A DNA stretch of 64,000 nt from Cynocephalus volans (GCF_027409185.1 NC_084462.1:26697577-26761576); one strand, 5' to 3'. Positions 44,691-57,593 are shown, numbered from the stretch's first letter. A program made the numbers and translations. The notes: generated by a model from the sequence alone, not told the origin.

Positions 44691-45223
44691 CTGAAGTCAA
44701 GTGTTTGAGCAGAAGTGCATGATTTGTGGCAGCAGGAAAGACTCTGGGCAGGCCTCTCTGGAAGAAACCAGCTACGGGATGGAGGGCGGTTCAAGAGCAT
44801 CACGAGAGCACTCTCAGGGCACATCACTTCCTGGAAATGCTGACTCATGGCGCCAGGACTCCAAGGCTCCTAGAGTGTCCCCTAGGCCATCTCCTCTTAT
44901 CCTTTTACATATATAGAAACCTAGATCCAGCAAAAGGAAGGGGTTTGCTCGAGGCCACATAGCAAGGTGTTGGAGTCACTAGAAGAGAAAACGTTCTTGA
45001 GAAGCGGTGGCAAGGGAGATGTGGGAGAACAAACCAGCAAGCACTGGGGCTTCCCCGAGCTGCCCTTGGGGCACCTCCCCATGTGTCCCACATCTGCTTC
45101 AGGCCTCACCCCGGGAAGTGGGGGATGCTGCCAGAGCCTCTCTGTTGGCCCTGTAGTGGGTGACTTACCAGTATCAACTGTCCAGTGCCAAGCCTCTGCC
45201 CTCCAGGTCCAGCCTGCAGGCTC

Positions 45224-45704
45224 TGTATTAGTTTCCTATTACTGCCGTAACAAATTAGCACAAATTTAGTGCCTTAAAACAACACAAATTTATTATCTGA
45301 CAGTTCTCAAGGTCATCAGTCTGAAATGGGTCTCTTGGGCCAAATTCAAGGTGTCAGCAGGGTGGTGTTCTTTCTGGCGGATCTAAGGGAGAATCCACCA
45401 CCTTATCTTTTACAGCTTCTGGAGGCTGCCTCCTGTGCCCTCTGTGCAGCCAGCAATTGCATCACTCTGACCTCTGCTTTCCTCAGCTCATCTTCTTTGA
45501 CTTTGTGCCTTCCTCTTTCATCTTTTAAGGCCTCCTATGATTATTATTAGGCCCACCTGGATAATCCAGGATAATTTCCCCATCTCAAGGCCCTTAATTT
45601 AATCACATCTGCAAAATCCCCTTAAGCCATGTAAAGTAACATATTTGCAGGCTTCAAGGATTAGGACATAGACATCTTTGGGGCCTGTTGTTGTACCTCC
45701 AACA
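45224..45704 (-). mobile_element. MLT1-type MaLR LTR with 5-bp duplication
   Basis: TGTATTAGTTTCCTATTACT to TACCTCCAACA, flanked by GGCTC (45219-45223, 45705-45709). Confidence 0.88.
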
Positions 45705-46084
45705 GGCTCCAAACCTGGGTCCTGGCTTCCAGCCAAGGAGTGAGATGGACACTTTGGCTCCGAACTCCATCATCTGGCAGTAATGGCTTTGTCTCCATTC
45801 ATCAGGGAGCTCTCTGAGACCTGCTGTGTCATTGGAAGGATAAAGGCTGGATGAATAAAAGATATGAAAATGTTTAAGATTTCAGGGAGTCAGGGCAGAG
45901 AGACAAGAATGTTCTAGATGCCCTGCAGTCCAGTACCTAACACAATCAGATTCTCTTCCACCTGTGGTCACAGCCATTCCAGCCACCAGGCATTTCAGTG
46001 AGCCACTCCATTGTCCTGAGAAACATCACAGCTCCCGCCCCCTGGACTCCTCTTTCCCTGTCTAAACAAAGTATGTATGTTCAC

Positions 46085-46235
46085 TGACATTCTCTCAATT
46101 GATTCCCACAGCAGCTCTGTGAAGGAAGTATTATTGCCCCATTTTACAGACTGGGAGAACTGAGGCTCAGAGAGAAGATATGATTTGTCTAAGTTTGCAC
46201 AGTCGAGCCAGGACTGAAACCTGAGCTTCTTGATG
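46085..46235 (-). mobile_element. MIR fragment
   Basis: CCATTTTACAGACTGGGAGA, then CTGAGGCTCAGAGAG. Confidence 0.7.
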
Positions 46236-46269
46236 CCCATTAACACTGGTCTCTGGCATTCCCAGTTCT

Positions 46270-46580
46270 CCTCCTTGCTAGCACATGGTAGATTTGCACT
46301 CCCAGCTCCCTTGAGGTGAAGCATGGCCCTATGACATGCTTTGGCCAGTGAAATGTGGCACAATTTGCCAAGCTCCTTCAAGGTGAGCAGTGACGTTCCA
46401 GATGGTGGAGGCCCCATCAACCTGTGTACCTGAGGAAAGGCCCCTTGGAACAAGGCCTCCATGGACTCAAGATGGACATATAGAGTGAGAAATAAATCTT
46501 TGTCGTTTAAACTACTGAGATTGGGGATTTTTTAATAGAGCTGCATAACCTAGCCATTCTGAATGAGACATCAGGCTCCT
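46270..46580 (+). mobile_element. LTR-like repeat, same family as 22395-22760
   Basis: GAGAAATAAATCTTTGTCG, ACTACTGAGATTGGGGATTT and CATAACCTAGCCATTCTGAA. Family unnamed here. Confidence 0.5.
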
Positions 46581-46854
46581 AAATTTTTCTCTGTCCTGTG
46601 GGATTTACCTGAAACCTGTTTTCCAGCCCGTTATTAAGGCTGGTTTTGTTCACTGTTTTATTCAAGGCCAGGACCTACTGGGATTGGGAGCACACAGATA
46701 AATAAGACAGGACTTTTGCCCTAGGAAAAGTCACAGAATAATCCAATACTGATGTTGAATGCCCTGCTGTCTTCTGAAACTCAGCCTATCTATCCCATTC
46801 ATAACTTTGTCATCTACACCTAAACCTGAGTTTCACTGTTTGGTAAGCAGCAGT

Positions 46855-47600
46855 ATCAAACCACTACCTTAAGCCAGAAACCTGGGTGTTATCCTCAACA
46901 ATCTCCACTCCCAACAACTAATTAATCTCTAGGTCCTATTGATTCTATTTCCCATACTCTGCTAGAATCTGTTCATTTCTCTTAATCCCCACAATCCTTA
47001 CCATGGCCTCTTCCCTTTTTCCCTGTCTCTAATCCATTCCCCATAATACAGGAATAGTGAGCTTTTTCATGTTTACAAATCTGATGGTGCCACTCCCCCT
47101 GCTCAAATCCCTCCCATGGCTCCCCAGTGCTCTTCCTCAACTTCTTAGCTCAGTTTACAAGGTCCTGCACAGTCTGGCTCTGATTGTGTTTTCAACATCA
47201 TCCCTTGCCACTTGCTGCCAGGACCTAGCCAAGCTGAACTATATTCAATTCCTCTAATGTTTGGGCTCTCTTCCCATGGGGCCTCTGCACACGTTGTGCT
47301 CTCTGCTTGGAATATGCATCACCCTCTCCTCCTCCTTCCCCTTAGCCAACTCTTATTTAGCCTCAAGTCTCAGCTTTCATTTTCTCCAGGAGGCTTTCAC
47401 TGACACCCTCTCCTGGTCTGGAATGGGAGCCTCATCACACTCTGTATTTCCCAGTGACCACACTCATCGTTGCATCTCATCAGACTGCTGCCTTGGCCGT
47501 ATCCACTAGCTGTGGGACTGCCTGTTGTGCCCAACTTTGTGCACGGGACCTCACATACAGTAGGTGCTCAAATAATATTTGCCGAGTGAATGGAGGATGT
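46855..47600 (+). mobile_element. L2 LINE 3' part
   Basis: Reads through L2: AGAAACCTGGGTGTTATCCT, CTCCCATGGCTCCCCAGTGC, GGGGCCTCTGCACACG and the 3' end ACAGTAGGTGCTCAAATAAT. A further L2-like block continues to about 48150. Confidence 0.8.
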
Positions 47601-48260
47601 GTGTAAATATTGCAGGAGCACCTGTGTACCAGGCCAAACACTGTGCTGGGCTCTGGGGCTACAGGACAACAAGGGATTTAGACCAAGTTTCTGTTTGCAT
47701 GGCATAGAGATAACCTTCAAGAGGAGGAGACAGATGACAAACCATTGAACAAATAAATAGACAAGATAATCCAAGGTAGTGATTAGTGCTATAAAGAAAA
47801 TAAAGCAAAAAGAAAAAGAAAAAATTTTTGAAAAAAAGAAAGCAGTGTTGGAGCAGGGATTGGGTGGTCAGAGAAGGCCTTTAAAAAGGTGAGGTTTGAG
47901 CTGAGCCTGAGCAGTGAGAGGGAGCTGGCCATGAGTCTTTTGGCCATGAGAACGTTTGGAGAGGACCATTCTAGATCCCTCAGACTTAGCCTGGTCTCTA
48001 GAAGGACCAGAGAGAAGGGCATTGTGTTTGGAACAAAGAGGAATGTGCTAAGAGGCAAATCAGAGAAGCTGGTAAGGGCAGGACCACTCCAGGGCTTTGT
48101 AGGCCACAGGGAGGCGTTTTCTTCTACAGGTGGCAAGACTCCATTGCAAAGTGAGTGATAAAGTCACCCCACATGTCAGCCTCTTGAATATCTCTCACAT
48201 CTTTCAACTTGATGAGTGCACCTTGCCAAACAAACAACTGAAAATGGAAAATTAGACGCC

Positions 48261-48315
48261 TTATCAAGGGTTCAGATCCCCATACCGGCCAGCAACCAAA
48301 AAAAAAAGAAAAAAA
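48261..48315 (+). mobile_element. CYN 3' fragment
   Basis: AAGGGTTCAGATCCCCATAC, then CGGCCAGCAACC and an A-tail. An antisense CYN end with poly-T lies near 48578-48620. Confidence 0.7.
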
Positions 48316-48625
48316 GCCATTTTTAAAAAAGGCCCTTGTATATTCACACATACACATTCATGCGTGCACACACACACCCTTACAACCCCCCCGACCCCTG
48401 CACACTCCAGATAATTTTCATTGATATTCTCTACCCCTAACAGCGTACCTACCCCAATGCTGGGACCTTCCCTCTCTTCTACCACCTCCTTCTTTCTCCC
48501 CAGTTTGTAAGCCCTCTGACTCCCATGGTTTTTGCTCATTGCTTTTTGTTGTTGTTTGGGTTTTTGGGTTTTTCTGGTTTTTTTTTTTTTTGGATGGGTG
48601 GCAGGTACAGGGATCTTTTTTTTTT

Positions 48626-49540
48626 TAATAACAGTTTTATTGAGATATAGTTTGTATACCATAAAGTTTACCCTTTCAAAGCATAAAATTCAGTGACTTT
48701 TAGTATATTCACAGGATTGTGCAACCATCACCACTATCTAATTCCAGAACATTTTCATTACCTTCTCCCCTCCCCCAAACTCTCATGCCCATTAGCAATC
48801 ATTCCCCATTCTGCCCTCCTTCCAGACCCTGGCAACCACTAATTTACTTTCTGTCTCTATGGATTTGCCTGTTCTGGACATTTCATGTAAATGGACTCAT
48901 ACATTATGTAGCCTTTAATGTCTGGCTTTTTTCACTTAGCATAATATTTTCAAGGTTCATCCACACTGTATCACGTATCAGTACTTTATTCCTTCTGTGG
49001 CGAAATAATTTTCATTGTATGGATTTACCAAGTTATGTTTATCCATTCATCTGTTGATGTACACTTGGGTTGTTTCCACCTTTTGACTATTATGAACGAT
49101 GCTGCTCAGGGTATAAGTATCCATTTGAGAACTTGTTTTTAGTTCTCTTGGGTGTATACCTAGGAGTGGAACTGCTGGGTCATACGGTAATTCTATGTTT
49201 TATATTTTGAGCAATTGCCAGTTTTCCATAGTGATTTTGCCATTTTACATTCCCACCAGCAACGCACTAGGGTTCCAATATCTCCACATCCTCACCAACA
49301 CTTGTTATTTTCCTTTTTAAAAAAAAATTCTAGCCATCCTAGTGGGTGTGAAGTGGCATCCCCTGTTTTATTTCCCTAATGACTAATTACGTTGAGAATC
49401 TACTCATGTGCTTATTGGCCATTTGTTTATCTTTCTTGGAAAAATGTCTGTTCAAGTCCTTTGCTCATTTTTCATGCAGAACTGTCTGGCTATCTTGTCT
49501 AGCATTTAGCCTCTGGGACTAGCCTTCCAAAATTGCCCTT
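48626..49540 (-). mobile_element. L1M 3' region
   Basis: AACAGTTTTATTGAGATATA, CCATCACCACTATCTAATTC, ATCTGTTGATGTACACTTGG and CATTCCCACCAGCAACG: antisense L1 3' text. Confidence 0.78.
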
Positions 49541-49543
49541 TTT

Positions 49544-49631
49544 GATGGCCGGTTAGCTCACTGGCTGAACATGGTGCTGACAACACCAAGTCAAGGGTTA
49601 AGATCCCCTTACCGGTTATCTTTAAAAAAAA
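49544..49631 (+). mobile_element. CYN second-unit fragment
   Basis: GATGGCCGGTTAGCTCACTG to the A-tail: only the right half of a dimer, with AAAATTGCCC repeated on both sides. Confidence 0.85.
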
Positions 49632-50029
49632 AAAATTGCCCATTTTGGTTTGCTAGTCAAAGCTGTCTCTCATTGCAATTCTGCGGCCTCCTATGAAACT
49701 AAGTCGTTTTGTTTCCTGCCTCCACTTGTGTACACCACATTTCTCTACAACAACGTGAGATGGAGGTAAAATTGCTCACCAATCTCACAGAGGACTGAGG
49801 GATTGGCTAGGATCACACAGCTGGGATTTGCATTCTGTATGGTCGACTCCAAAGCTCCAGGCTCTTTCTACTAACTCAGTCTTGCTCATGACCGCCCCAC
49901 CAAGTGTTTAAATCTCCTCTGTACAGTAGAGAAACTAAAGGCCAAACAAGCGTCGGGAGTTTTTCTGGATCACACAGAAAGATCAGAGACCAGGTCTCGG
50001 GACTCACCTCAGCCCACAAATTCCCCCTC

Positions 50030-50400
50030 CCCAGTGGCGTGGACGGGGGACAGGGAAGGGTGCGGCGTGGCTCGGCCCTTCCGGCCCAGTCGGGTCGCGC
50101 CTTCCTGCTGAGTCACGGCCTCCACGCGGAGCGGTGCGGGGCGGGGAGGGAGAGAACCGGGATCAAGAAGCCCGCTAAGCGTGGGGACCGAAGCCCCACC
50201 CCTGGCTCCGTAGCAGCCTTCTGATTGGGCAACCTGGGACCGGCACAGCCAATCAAAGCAAGCTGCAGGGTGTGGGTGGGGCGGGGCCACCGGCAAAGGC
50301 GACTCTGTTCCCCTCCAATCTGTCCCGCCGCGCCCCTTGGGGCTTTGAGGAACGTCCTGGGCCCGCCCACTGGAGGGGAGGGGATCCTTGGTGCGGCCCA
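50030..50400. promoter_or_regulatory. orphan CpG island with CCAAT, AP-1 and GC boxes
   Basis: An isolated GC- and CpG-rich block in AT-richer surroundings. It holds TGAGTCA (50109), ATTGG, the reverse CCAAT, at 50224, CCAAT at 50249 and 50315, and GGGGCGGGGC near 50279. This looks like a housekeeping-type promoter. No coding exon with recognisable homology abuts it. It could drive a non-coding RNA or act as a distal element for YWHAG. Confidence 0.6.
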
Positions 50401-50593
50401 TGCAGGGACAGGAAGGAGAGTTCGGGAAGTGTCCCCAGGAGTCTGGCGTGAAGGCGGCCTTTTCTAGACTGTGCGATCATCACAGCTTACAGAGAGCTCC
50501 CTCCCCACTCCCCAAATGTGGCCGGACTGGGGTCTTTACCCTTGTTTTCAGAGGGTAACATTAACCCAGGGAGGCTTGTTGAAATTGTAAAGC

Positions 50594-50932
50594 TGAGGGC
50601 TGGTCAGTTAGCTCAGTTTGTTAGAGCCCAGCCTTGTAACACCAAGGTCAAGGGGTTTGAATCCCTGTATTGGCCAGCCCCCAACCGAAGAAGAAAAAAA
50701 AAACCTAAAAAAATCAAAAGAATAATATTTAGGGCTGGCCCGTGGCTCACTTGGGAGAGTGTGGTGCTGATAACACCAAGGCCATGGGTTTGGGTCCCTA
50801 TATACAGATGGCCGGTTGGCTCACTTGGAGAGCGTGGTGCTGACAACACCAAGTCGAGGGTTAAGATCCCCTTACCGGTCATCTTTAAAAAAAAACAAAA
50901 AAGAGTACTCTTAAAAAAAAAAAAAAAAAAAG
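50594..50932 (+). mobile_element. composite CYN monomer plus dimer with one shared duplication
   Basis: Monomer 50597-50700, A-rich spacer, dimer 50731-50890 and a second A-tail, all bounded by one GAAATTGTAAAGC duplication (50581-50593, 50935-50947 approx.). Confidence 0.82.
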
Positions 50933-50947
50933 GAAATTGTAAAGCCG

Positions 50948-53900
50948 ATTTTAAATAAAACCGGGAAAGGGAGGGACCCCGAACACTCACAGACATGTGC
51001 ACCACACTGAGAGTTTAAGACAACCAGCTGCATAGACGCACCCCAGTAAAGGCATGGGTTGGGGGGCCAGACTGAGAGCTTTTGAGATATAGGCAAGGCA
51101 GGGAGGGTTGTTTTTTGGATCTCAGAGGTTTGCTGAGCCATCCACGCGGGTGCTCTTCTGGGTGTTGCTTTTCAAACTCAAGAGGCCTGAAGCCCCGTCT
51201 TCCTCATGGGTCCTGCCCCTGTCTCCACCCATTCCCATGATTTGCTCTTGATCAGTTTGAGTTTCTCTTACAAAGACTCCATGCAGTCTTCCTTCCTTTC
51301 TGGCTCAGTCACTACTTGACACATATTTAAGCCCCCTCCTTGTGTCAGGAAGGGGTGAAAAGACCAGTCACAGGGCAACCAAAAGGCCCTGCTCTTCAGG
51401 AGTTTACAGTCTAGCTGGGAGATAGACACACGGTTATTTGAAAGAAAGTAACTTAATGAGTCAAAAGGGAGCCTGGCTTTATGGGAGGAATGGAACAAGA
51501 ATCACATGGCTAGAAAAGAGGTTCAAGGGAGATCATGGATTGATATGGGAGGAGAGCCTTCTAGGCTCATTAAAGATTGTGGACATTGTAATTCCTGAGT
51601 GTACTAGGAAGCTAACTAGACAGTTTTAAGCAGACTTAAGATTTGAATTTGAAAAAGAACACTCTGGTCAACCTGTGGAGAAGAGATAAAATGGAAGCAG
51701 GGAAACCAATTTGGAGAGTATTGCAGTAATGCAGGGAGAGGTGCTGATGGTTTGGACTCTGGTGGTAGTGGTAGAGATGGCAAGCAGAGGGTGAGTTGTT
51801 AACCCGTCCAAAGGGGGCTCTAATGCTGCCGAAGCTTTCAAGTGCAGCTCCCTCCCTGAAGTCCCATCTGTTTATTCGTTCATCTGTTCTCTCATTCGTT
51901 CAACGAATATTTGAGCACTACTCTGGGCCAAAAATTATAGCCAGTCTCCCATGGGGAGTCTCCCCTGGTCAGGGGGCAGAAGGGAAAGGGGGGTGTCTAC
52001 AGAGGGGTTCTTGCAGACCTTGTTGTGATCCCACAACTGCATAACATTTGGACATTGTCGAGGGGGGTTCCTAGTCATTTCTACTCTCACCAGGGCCTTG
52101 CTTCATTTCTTTACTGCCAGTCAGAGATTATTATTCCTACTGACAGATGGAGAAACTGATGCTCAGAGAAGGGACCGACCAGCCCAAGGACACCCTGAGC
52201 TAGAGGCAGACTTGGAAACCGGGAATCTGGGCTCTTGCCGGCTTCTCTTCTCACTGCAGTCTAGCTGCCCACATTTACATGGTTTTGGGCTCAGAGAGCC
52301 CCTCTGTAACTATCAGGCAGGAGGAGAAGCTGTAGACAGAGGGACACCTGCTGCCTGCCTCCCTGAGTCCAGCTCTGATCTCAAGATTGCTATATTATTA
52401 GTAATAGTCCATGTCTGCTCAGTTTTACAGCATCCAGCTTGCCGGGGGACTTTGCATGCAATATCTCATTTGATCTACCTGGCCACACTGGGAAGGGAAA
52501 ATGATTGCTTCTACTTTACAAGTGAGGAAACTGGGGCTGAAAACTATTATGCATCCGTTGAACTACACATTGAGGCTCAAAGACATACAACTAATATGTA
52601 TCCACTGAACTCAGATCACCTGCCACTGTGCTGGACTCTGTAGGAGGCAAAGATGAACAGGATATGGGCTTTGCCTCCAAAGAGGAGACAGTTTGTAGGG
52701 ACATAATGCATTCCTAGCCCTTGTAGAAGAACCCATGTGTGGGGCTTTGGAGAAGAAATGTGGGCCTCAGAAGCAGAAGAGGTCATTCCTAGTAGAAGTT
52801 TAGGGGAGTTTCTGGAGGAGGAAGGGCTTAAGCTGGGGTTGAAGGCCATGGGTTTGGATAAGTGGGAATGGTGAGATGGGCCCCTTCTATGTCCTCTCCC
52901 AGCATCCTGGGCTTGCCCTCTCATCACAGGTCATTATTTTTCTTACCTACTAGACTTATACACCTAGTCACCACTCAACACTTGAATGAATGATTGGGCA
53001 AATGAATGATCCAGAGGCAGGATGAGGCCTTGGTGAGCAGGAGGGTCTCTTCTGGCTGGGTTGTGGAGGACTGTCATCTGAGGCAGATCCTTGAAGGGTT
53101 AGGGCACAGCAATGAAGCTTGTTCTTTCTTCCTTGTTACAGTGGGGCTTGGCACCCAGCATAAGGGCTCATTCCTGGGCTTTGGGGACAAAAGGGTGGTG
53201 GCTAGCAGCCCTTAACTGGTGGGATTTTTGTAAATTGTGTAGCCCTGGGAGCTGGGATCTCAAGCTACTCTCGCTGCTCACCACCCTTAGCCCAAACTGC
53301 TCAGCCAGATTTTTAGAAACAATCCCTAAAGGGTGCTGGGGACAGGAGGCATTCGTCACCTCCAAGTTCTTGTTGGACCTTAAGGACACCCTTATATTCC
53401 AGTCTTACTTAGGTCCAGGTCTCTGTGGGGCAGGTGAAGACATGTTAGAATCACTGAGGATTGGGGAGGCCGTTCCTATGTTACAGATGAGAATACAGTG
53501 GCTGCCAAGGCTCCCGCTAGTGAGAGGCAGAACTGGAGTCCATGCCTTCAAAGTAGCCCCTTCTACAACCTCATACTGCCCCTGAGAAAGCCCTGAGGGG
53601 CCCTCCTCAGTCTGTCTGTGGAGAAACAGGCTCACTAGGCTGGACTTTCTGCAGCAGGTTGTGCAGAAGGAAGAGATGGCCCAGCTGCCTGGCCTGGTGG
53701 CCTCTGCCTTCCCAAAGTGGCTGTTCATCTTGCGCTGATTGGGTCCAGCCCAGCAGCTTCCAGGATGCGTCGTGGGCACCCGGCCAGCCTGCTCAGTACC
53801 TTCTCTCCTCATCTCCTTCTCAAGCAATCTGTCTTCTTGTCTGTCCCTCTGTTGGATCCTTGTCCCTTTCTCTCTCTCCCTCTGGGTCTGTGTCTCCACC

Positions 53901-55700
53901 ACTTTGTGTCTGTTTCTCTGTCATTACCCTTTTCTCATCTCTCTCTTTTTTGGGGGGGAGCTGCCTCAAGGTCTCCTCCCTGATCTTTCCTCTGCCCCAG
54001 GAGTAACCTCAGAACATCCAGCCCCTCAGGAATCACAGTCACCCCTGCTCAGCCTGGTGCCTCTCCTCAGTTACCTGCTTGAGCCGGAGGATAAAAAAAT
54101 TGCAGAGAGAAATACCATAGTCACTCCCCAATTTGTTCAAGCCCGTGGCTTCCTCTCCTCTCATTACGAAGACCCAGAGGCCCGAAGTGTCCCCATCTTA
54201 CAGGGATCTGAGTTAGGGAGAACTTACAGAGTTCTACCCAGAGATCAGAGTTACGGAGCAAGATGCAAAGGTGGCGAGGCCTCTGTCCCAGGCAGAGCTG
54301 AAAGATGTGGCTGCCCTGCCTGCCATTCTGCTCTTTGCAAATGCCTTGAGCAAACCCCTTTCCTCAGGGCTCAGGTCTTACAGCTCTGTGAACTGTCCCT
54401 CTGCCTGAACAGTCTGGTCCTAGGTGGCATTCCTGAGGCCTTTGGTCTCTGATGGCAGTTTTCCTCTTTCCCCAGGCCCTGTCTCATCCTGGGGGATTCC
54501 AGCATCCAGAGGAAGCATCCTCCACCAGAGCCTCTCAGGGTGAACTTCCTTAAACCTGGGCCTCATCCCCACACCCTGGGGGTTTCTGTGAGTCTTGGGG
54601 GACCTCCCAGAACCACAGAACTCCATTCTCCTGATCCTCTGGCACCCCTACTCCAGTGTCTCCCTCTGCCTGTTTTTTAGTGTCCCTAAGGCCTGCAGCC
54701 ACTGACCACTTCCTTCCTTCCTCTGCCACCTGGCCTGGTCCCTGGCCAATCCCTGCACTCACTCTTTTGATATATTGGGCTCCCTATCCCCCGGTCCCTT
54801 GGCCACAGCTGACCACTGCCTGCTGTGGGTGGCCTGACCTCAACCTTCTCAGCTTCCGCCCACACTGCTGAGGGAAAACCTCGGGGCTGGGCACATGGGG
54901 ACCCTTCCATGCGTGGCCTCTAGGCCTTGCTGGCTCTCAAATCGTCCTTCCTCAGCTCACTTCCTCACTCTCTCCAGAAGCTGCTGCAAACCTCCAGCCT
55001 GTTCTCTAGCCTCCTCCCCTCCTCCTCCCATGACTCAGCAGATGACTTCAGATTCTACTTTTGAGAGAAACAGGTTCCCAGGAACCTCCCTGCTCTCTGC
55101 TCAGAAGTCCATCCCACTCACCTTCCATCTCAGCGGACCCTTCTCTAGGGCTCCTGACCTCCCCCACCTCAAGTTACCTACTCTCTCTTCCACTCTCACT
55201 CCTGCCCCTCCAGCCTCACTCTTTATAGGCCCCTGGATTTAAACCACCCCAGGCTTCTTCCAGCCTAATGAAATCCTCCTCCGTCCTGAGCTAACAGCAC
55301 TATCGACTCCTTCCTCCTTCATCTGACCATTAAATTACTGTTGAAAACAGTCGTCTCCAAATCTTAATTCTTTACCCCTCTACCCCCTGCCACCCTGAAA
55401 CACTATAATTGGGCCCCATTGTACCTGCCAAGGTCAATGAAAATGCCCTAACTCAGGAAGGCCTTCTCCTCTGTCCTGATGTGACTTTTCTGGGGTCATA
55501 TGGGGCTGTGGTGACCACCACGGGCTGCATACTTCTGTGGGCCCTGTGACACCAGACCCCTGATTTTCCCAGGGCCTCTCCATCTTTGTTGGCTGCCCCC
55601 GTGCCTCACCCCCTTCCCTCGCCCCCTTCTCCTTTACACTCCCCAGGCCCAAGGGTTCACTTCCCGCTGAGAACTCAAATTTCAGTTCTCAGCTCCAACC
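50948..55700. other. long intergenic stretch, no gene seen
   Basis: SINE-poor. Old L2-like text at 51330-51730 and MIR-like pieces near 52130, 52510 and 53480 (CAGATGGAGAAACTGATGC type). The open frames at 52098-52643 and 53739-54452 lack splice context, domains or codon bias and were not called. Confidence 0.45.
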
Positions 55701-56130
55701 TGGGAATACCACCTAGACATTCTTTCACACTCAGCACTTCCCAAACTGAACCCGTTGTCTTTCCCTTAAACCTTCTCTATCACAGAAAATGGGGCCATCC
55801 CCTCCACCCCCCATTTTCCTAGGAGTTATGCTGGACAGCTCCCTCCTCCCGAGGCCACCTCTACTGCCTTAACCCAACTCCCACCACCTCTCAGCAGGGC
55901 TATTACAAGAACCTCCCCAGTGGGCTCCCTTCCTCTGGTTTCTTCCCCCCAGCTGCTAGAGGGACCATTCTAAAATGCAAATCTGTAGAGCATGGCCTTA
56001 TAAAACCAAGGTCAAGGGTTCAGTTCCCTGTCCCCCATCCCCAAAATAAAATAAAATGAAATAAAATAAAATGCAAATTTGACTCCATCTCTCCTTTGCT
56101 TAAAATCCCTCCTGGCTGGAGAATTTGAAG
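55700..56130 (+). mobile_element. L2 LINE fragment
   Basis: GGAGTTATGCTGGACAGCTC, then GCAGGGCTATTACAAGAACC and CTTTGCTTAAAATCCCTCC, with a CYN fragment inserted. Confidence 0.7.
55983..56067 (+). mobile_element. CYN monomer fragment in L2
   Basis: TAGAGCATGGCCTTATAAAA, then an AAAAT-type tail. Perfect 11-bp duplication AAAATGCAAAT (55972-55982, 56068-56078). Confidence 0.8.
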
Positions 56131-57400
56131 GGCAGCCTGTGATCCATCCTCAAGTTCCCAACCTTGGTGCCTCTCAGGACTTTTTCATTTATCCCCCTCC
56201 CAATCCTCAACGTAGGAAATCCCAATGACGTCACTGATTAGCCTGGAAATCCCCAGGATATCACTGAGTGCTTCTGATCTGGAGTTCAAATAATTTCAGT
56301 GAAGGCAAGAAAATATAAAGGTTTTTTAGTATTAACCCAAGTGGCTTGTTTTGAGCTGATAGATCATTGATTCCTCATTTTGCAAGGGAGAGATCCAGAG
56401 AACAGGAGTAATTTGTTTCAGGTTATTCAGCAAGTCATTTGGTGGACCAGGTCTCCAGTGTTCTGTTTGCTGTCCCAGCCGGGCTCCTGAATCCAGCATG
56501 GATGGCGGCAGCCTTGGGCGGTCCACCTGGAAACTGCTCTCCCCTCCCCCTTCTCCAGGAGGGCCTAGGCTCTGATTCACACACCCCTCCCCCATGCACA
56601 CACACACACTAAGACAACACTCCTCATCCCCATGAGTGGGCAGGTCCCTCACTTCCTCCCTCTGTCCTCTCCCCTCCTTTCTCTGCATCCTCCAGTAGCT
56701 GGGGTTAGAAATAAACCCAGCTGTGTGTAGGGAGTCAGGCCTGCCTTCACTGATTCTGCAAAGAGGCCAACAAAGAAGTAATTACCTCCACTGTGGTGGT
56801 GCTTCTTGGTGGCTGTGTGACCTGGACAGGGATGAGCCTTGGGATGATGAGCTCCCTCCTCCCAAGGCCACCCTTACTGCCCTAACCCAACCTCCACCAC
56901 CTTTCTGGCCCATGGGGGCAAATGCATTCACTCTCCTGTTTCTTCTCACTTACTGGCCTTTCCTCACCACCTGAGTGTTAGAGACAGAGATGAGGACTCA
57001 GGGGGAGGAAGAGAGAGCATTGATTATAGACCCCAAGGTAGCCTTTTATGTGGACACCTGGCCCAGCCTAGGTTGGGGGTGGCTGCCCTGTGGCTGGAGG
57101 CCAAACCTTCACTTGCCATAAAGTACTCTTAGGCCTTGCATATTGCTCCGGGCATACATTTCTCAAGGAAGGGGTGGTGTCAAGAGGTCAGTATCCCAAG
57201 TCCTGGACATCCACCTCTTTGACATCTTCCCATTCCCATCATGCACCACCAGGCATTATAGATGGGGGAAAGCACATGGTAAAAACCTACTGTCCACTCT
57301 GGGGACTGTCCAATGTGGAGACAAGAGGGCTTCCCACATTTTGGCCTCATATGTAAAAGTCTGTTGTGGAGAAGAAGGATTATTCTTTTTTTTGTAACAC
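56131..57400. other. intergenic, no gene seen
   Basis: A MIR-like piece at about 56360-56470 and a block at 56850-56905 that repeats 55841-55896. Otherwise unrecognised. Confidence 0.4.
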
Positions 57401-57417
57401 TAAAAGATAGAATGCGG

Positions 57418-57577
57418 GGCCGGCCCATGGCTCACTCGTGAGAGTGTGGTGCTGATAACATCAAGGCCATGGGTTCAGATCCCTATATAGGGATGGCCGG
57501 TTAGCTTACTGGGTGAGCGTGGTGCTGATAATACCAAGTCAAGGGTTAAGATCCCCTTACCGGTCAAAAAAAAAAAA
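57418..57577 (+). mobile_element. CYN SINE dimer
   Basis: Full dimer. Perfect 16-bp duplication AAAAGATAGAATGCGG (57402-57417, 57578-57593). Confidence 0.93.
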
Positions 57578-57593
57578 AAAAGATAGAATGCGG

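Noticed and set aside
50009-50401. Open frames on both strands of the 50-kb CpG island
   Set aside because: Expected in GC-rich DNA with few stops; no recognisable protein and no splice-linked exon.
53739-54452. 237-codon plus-strand open frame
   Set aside because: Low-complexity Ser/Leu/Pro start, no domain, no splice or promoter context.
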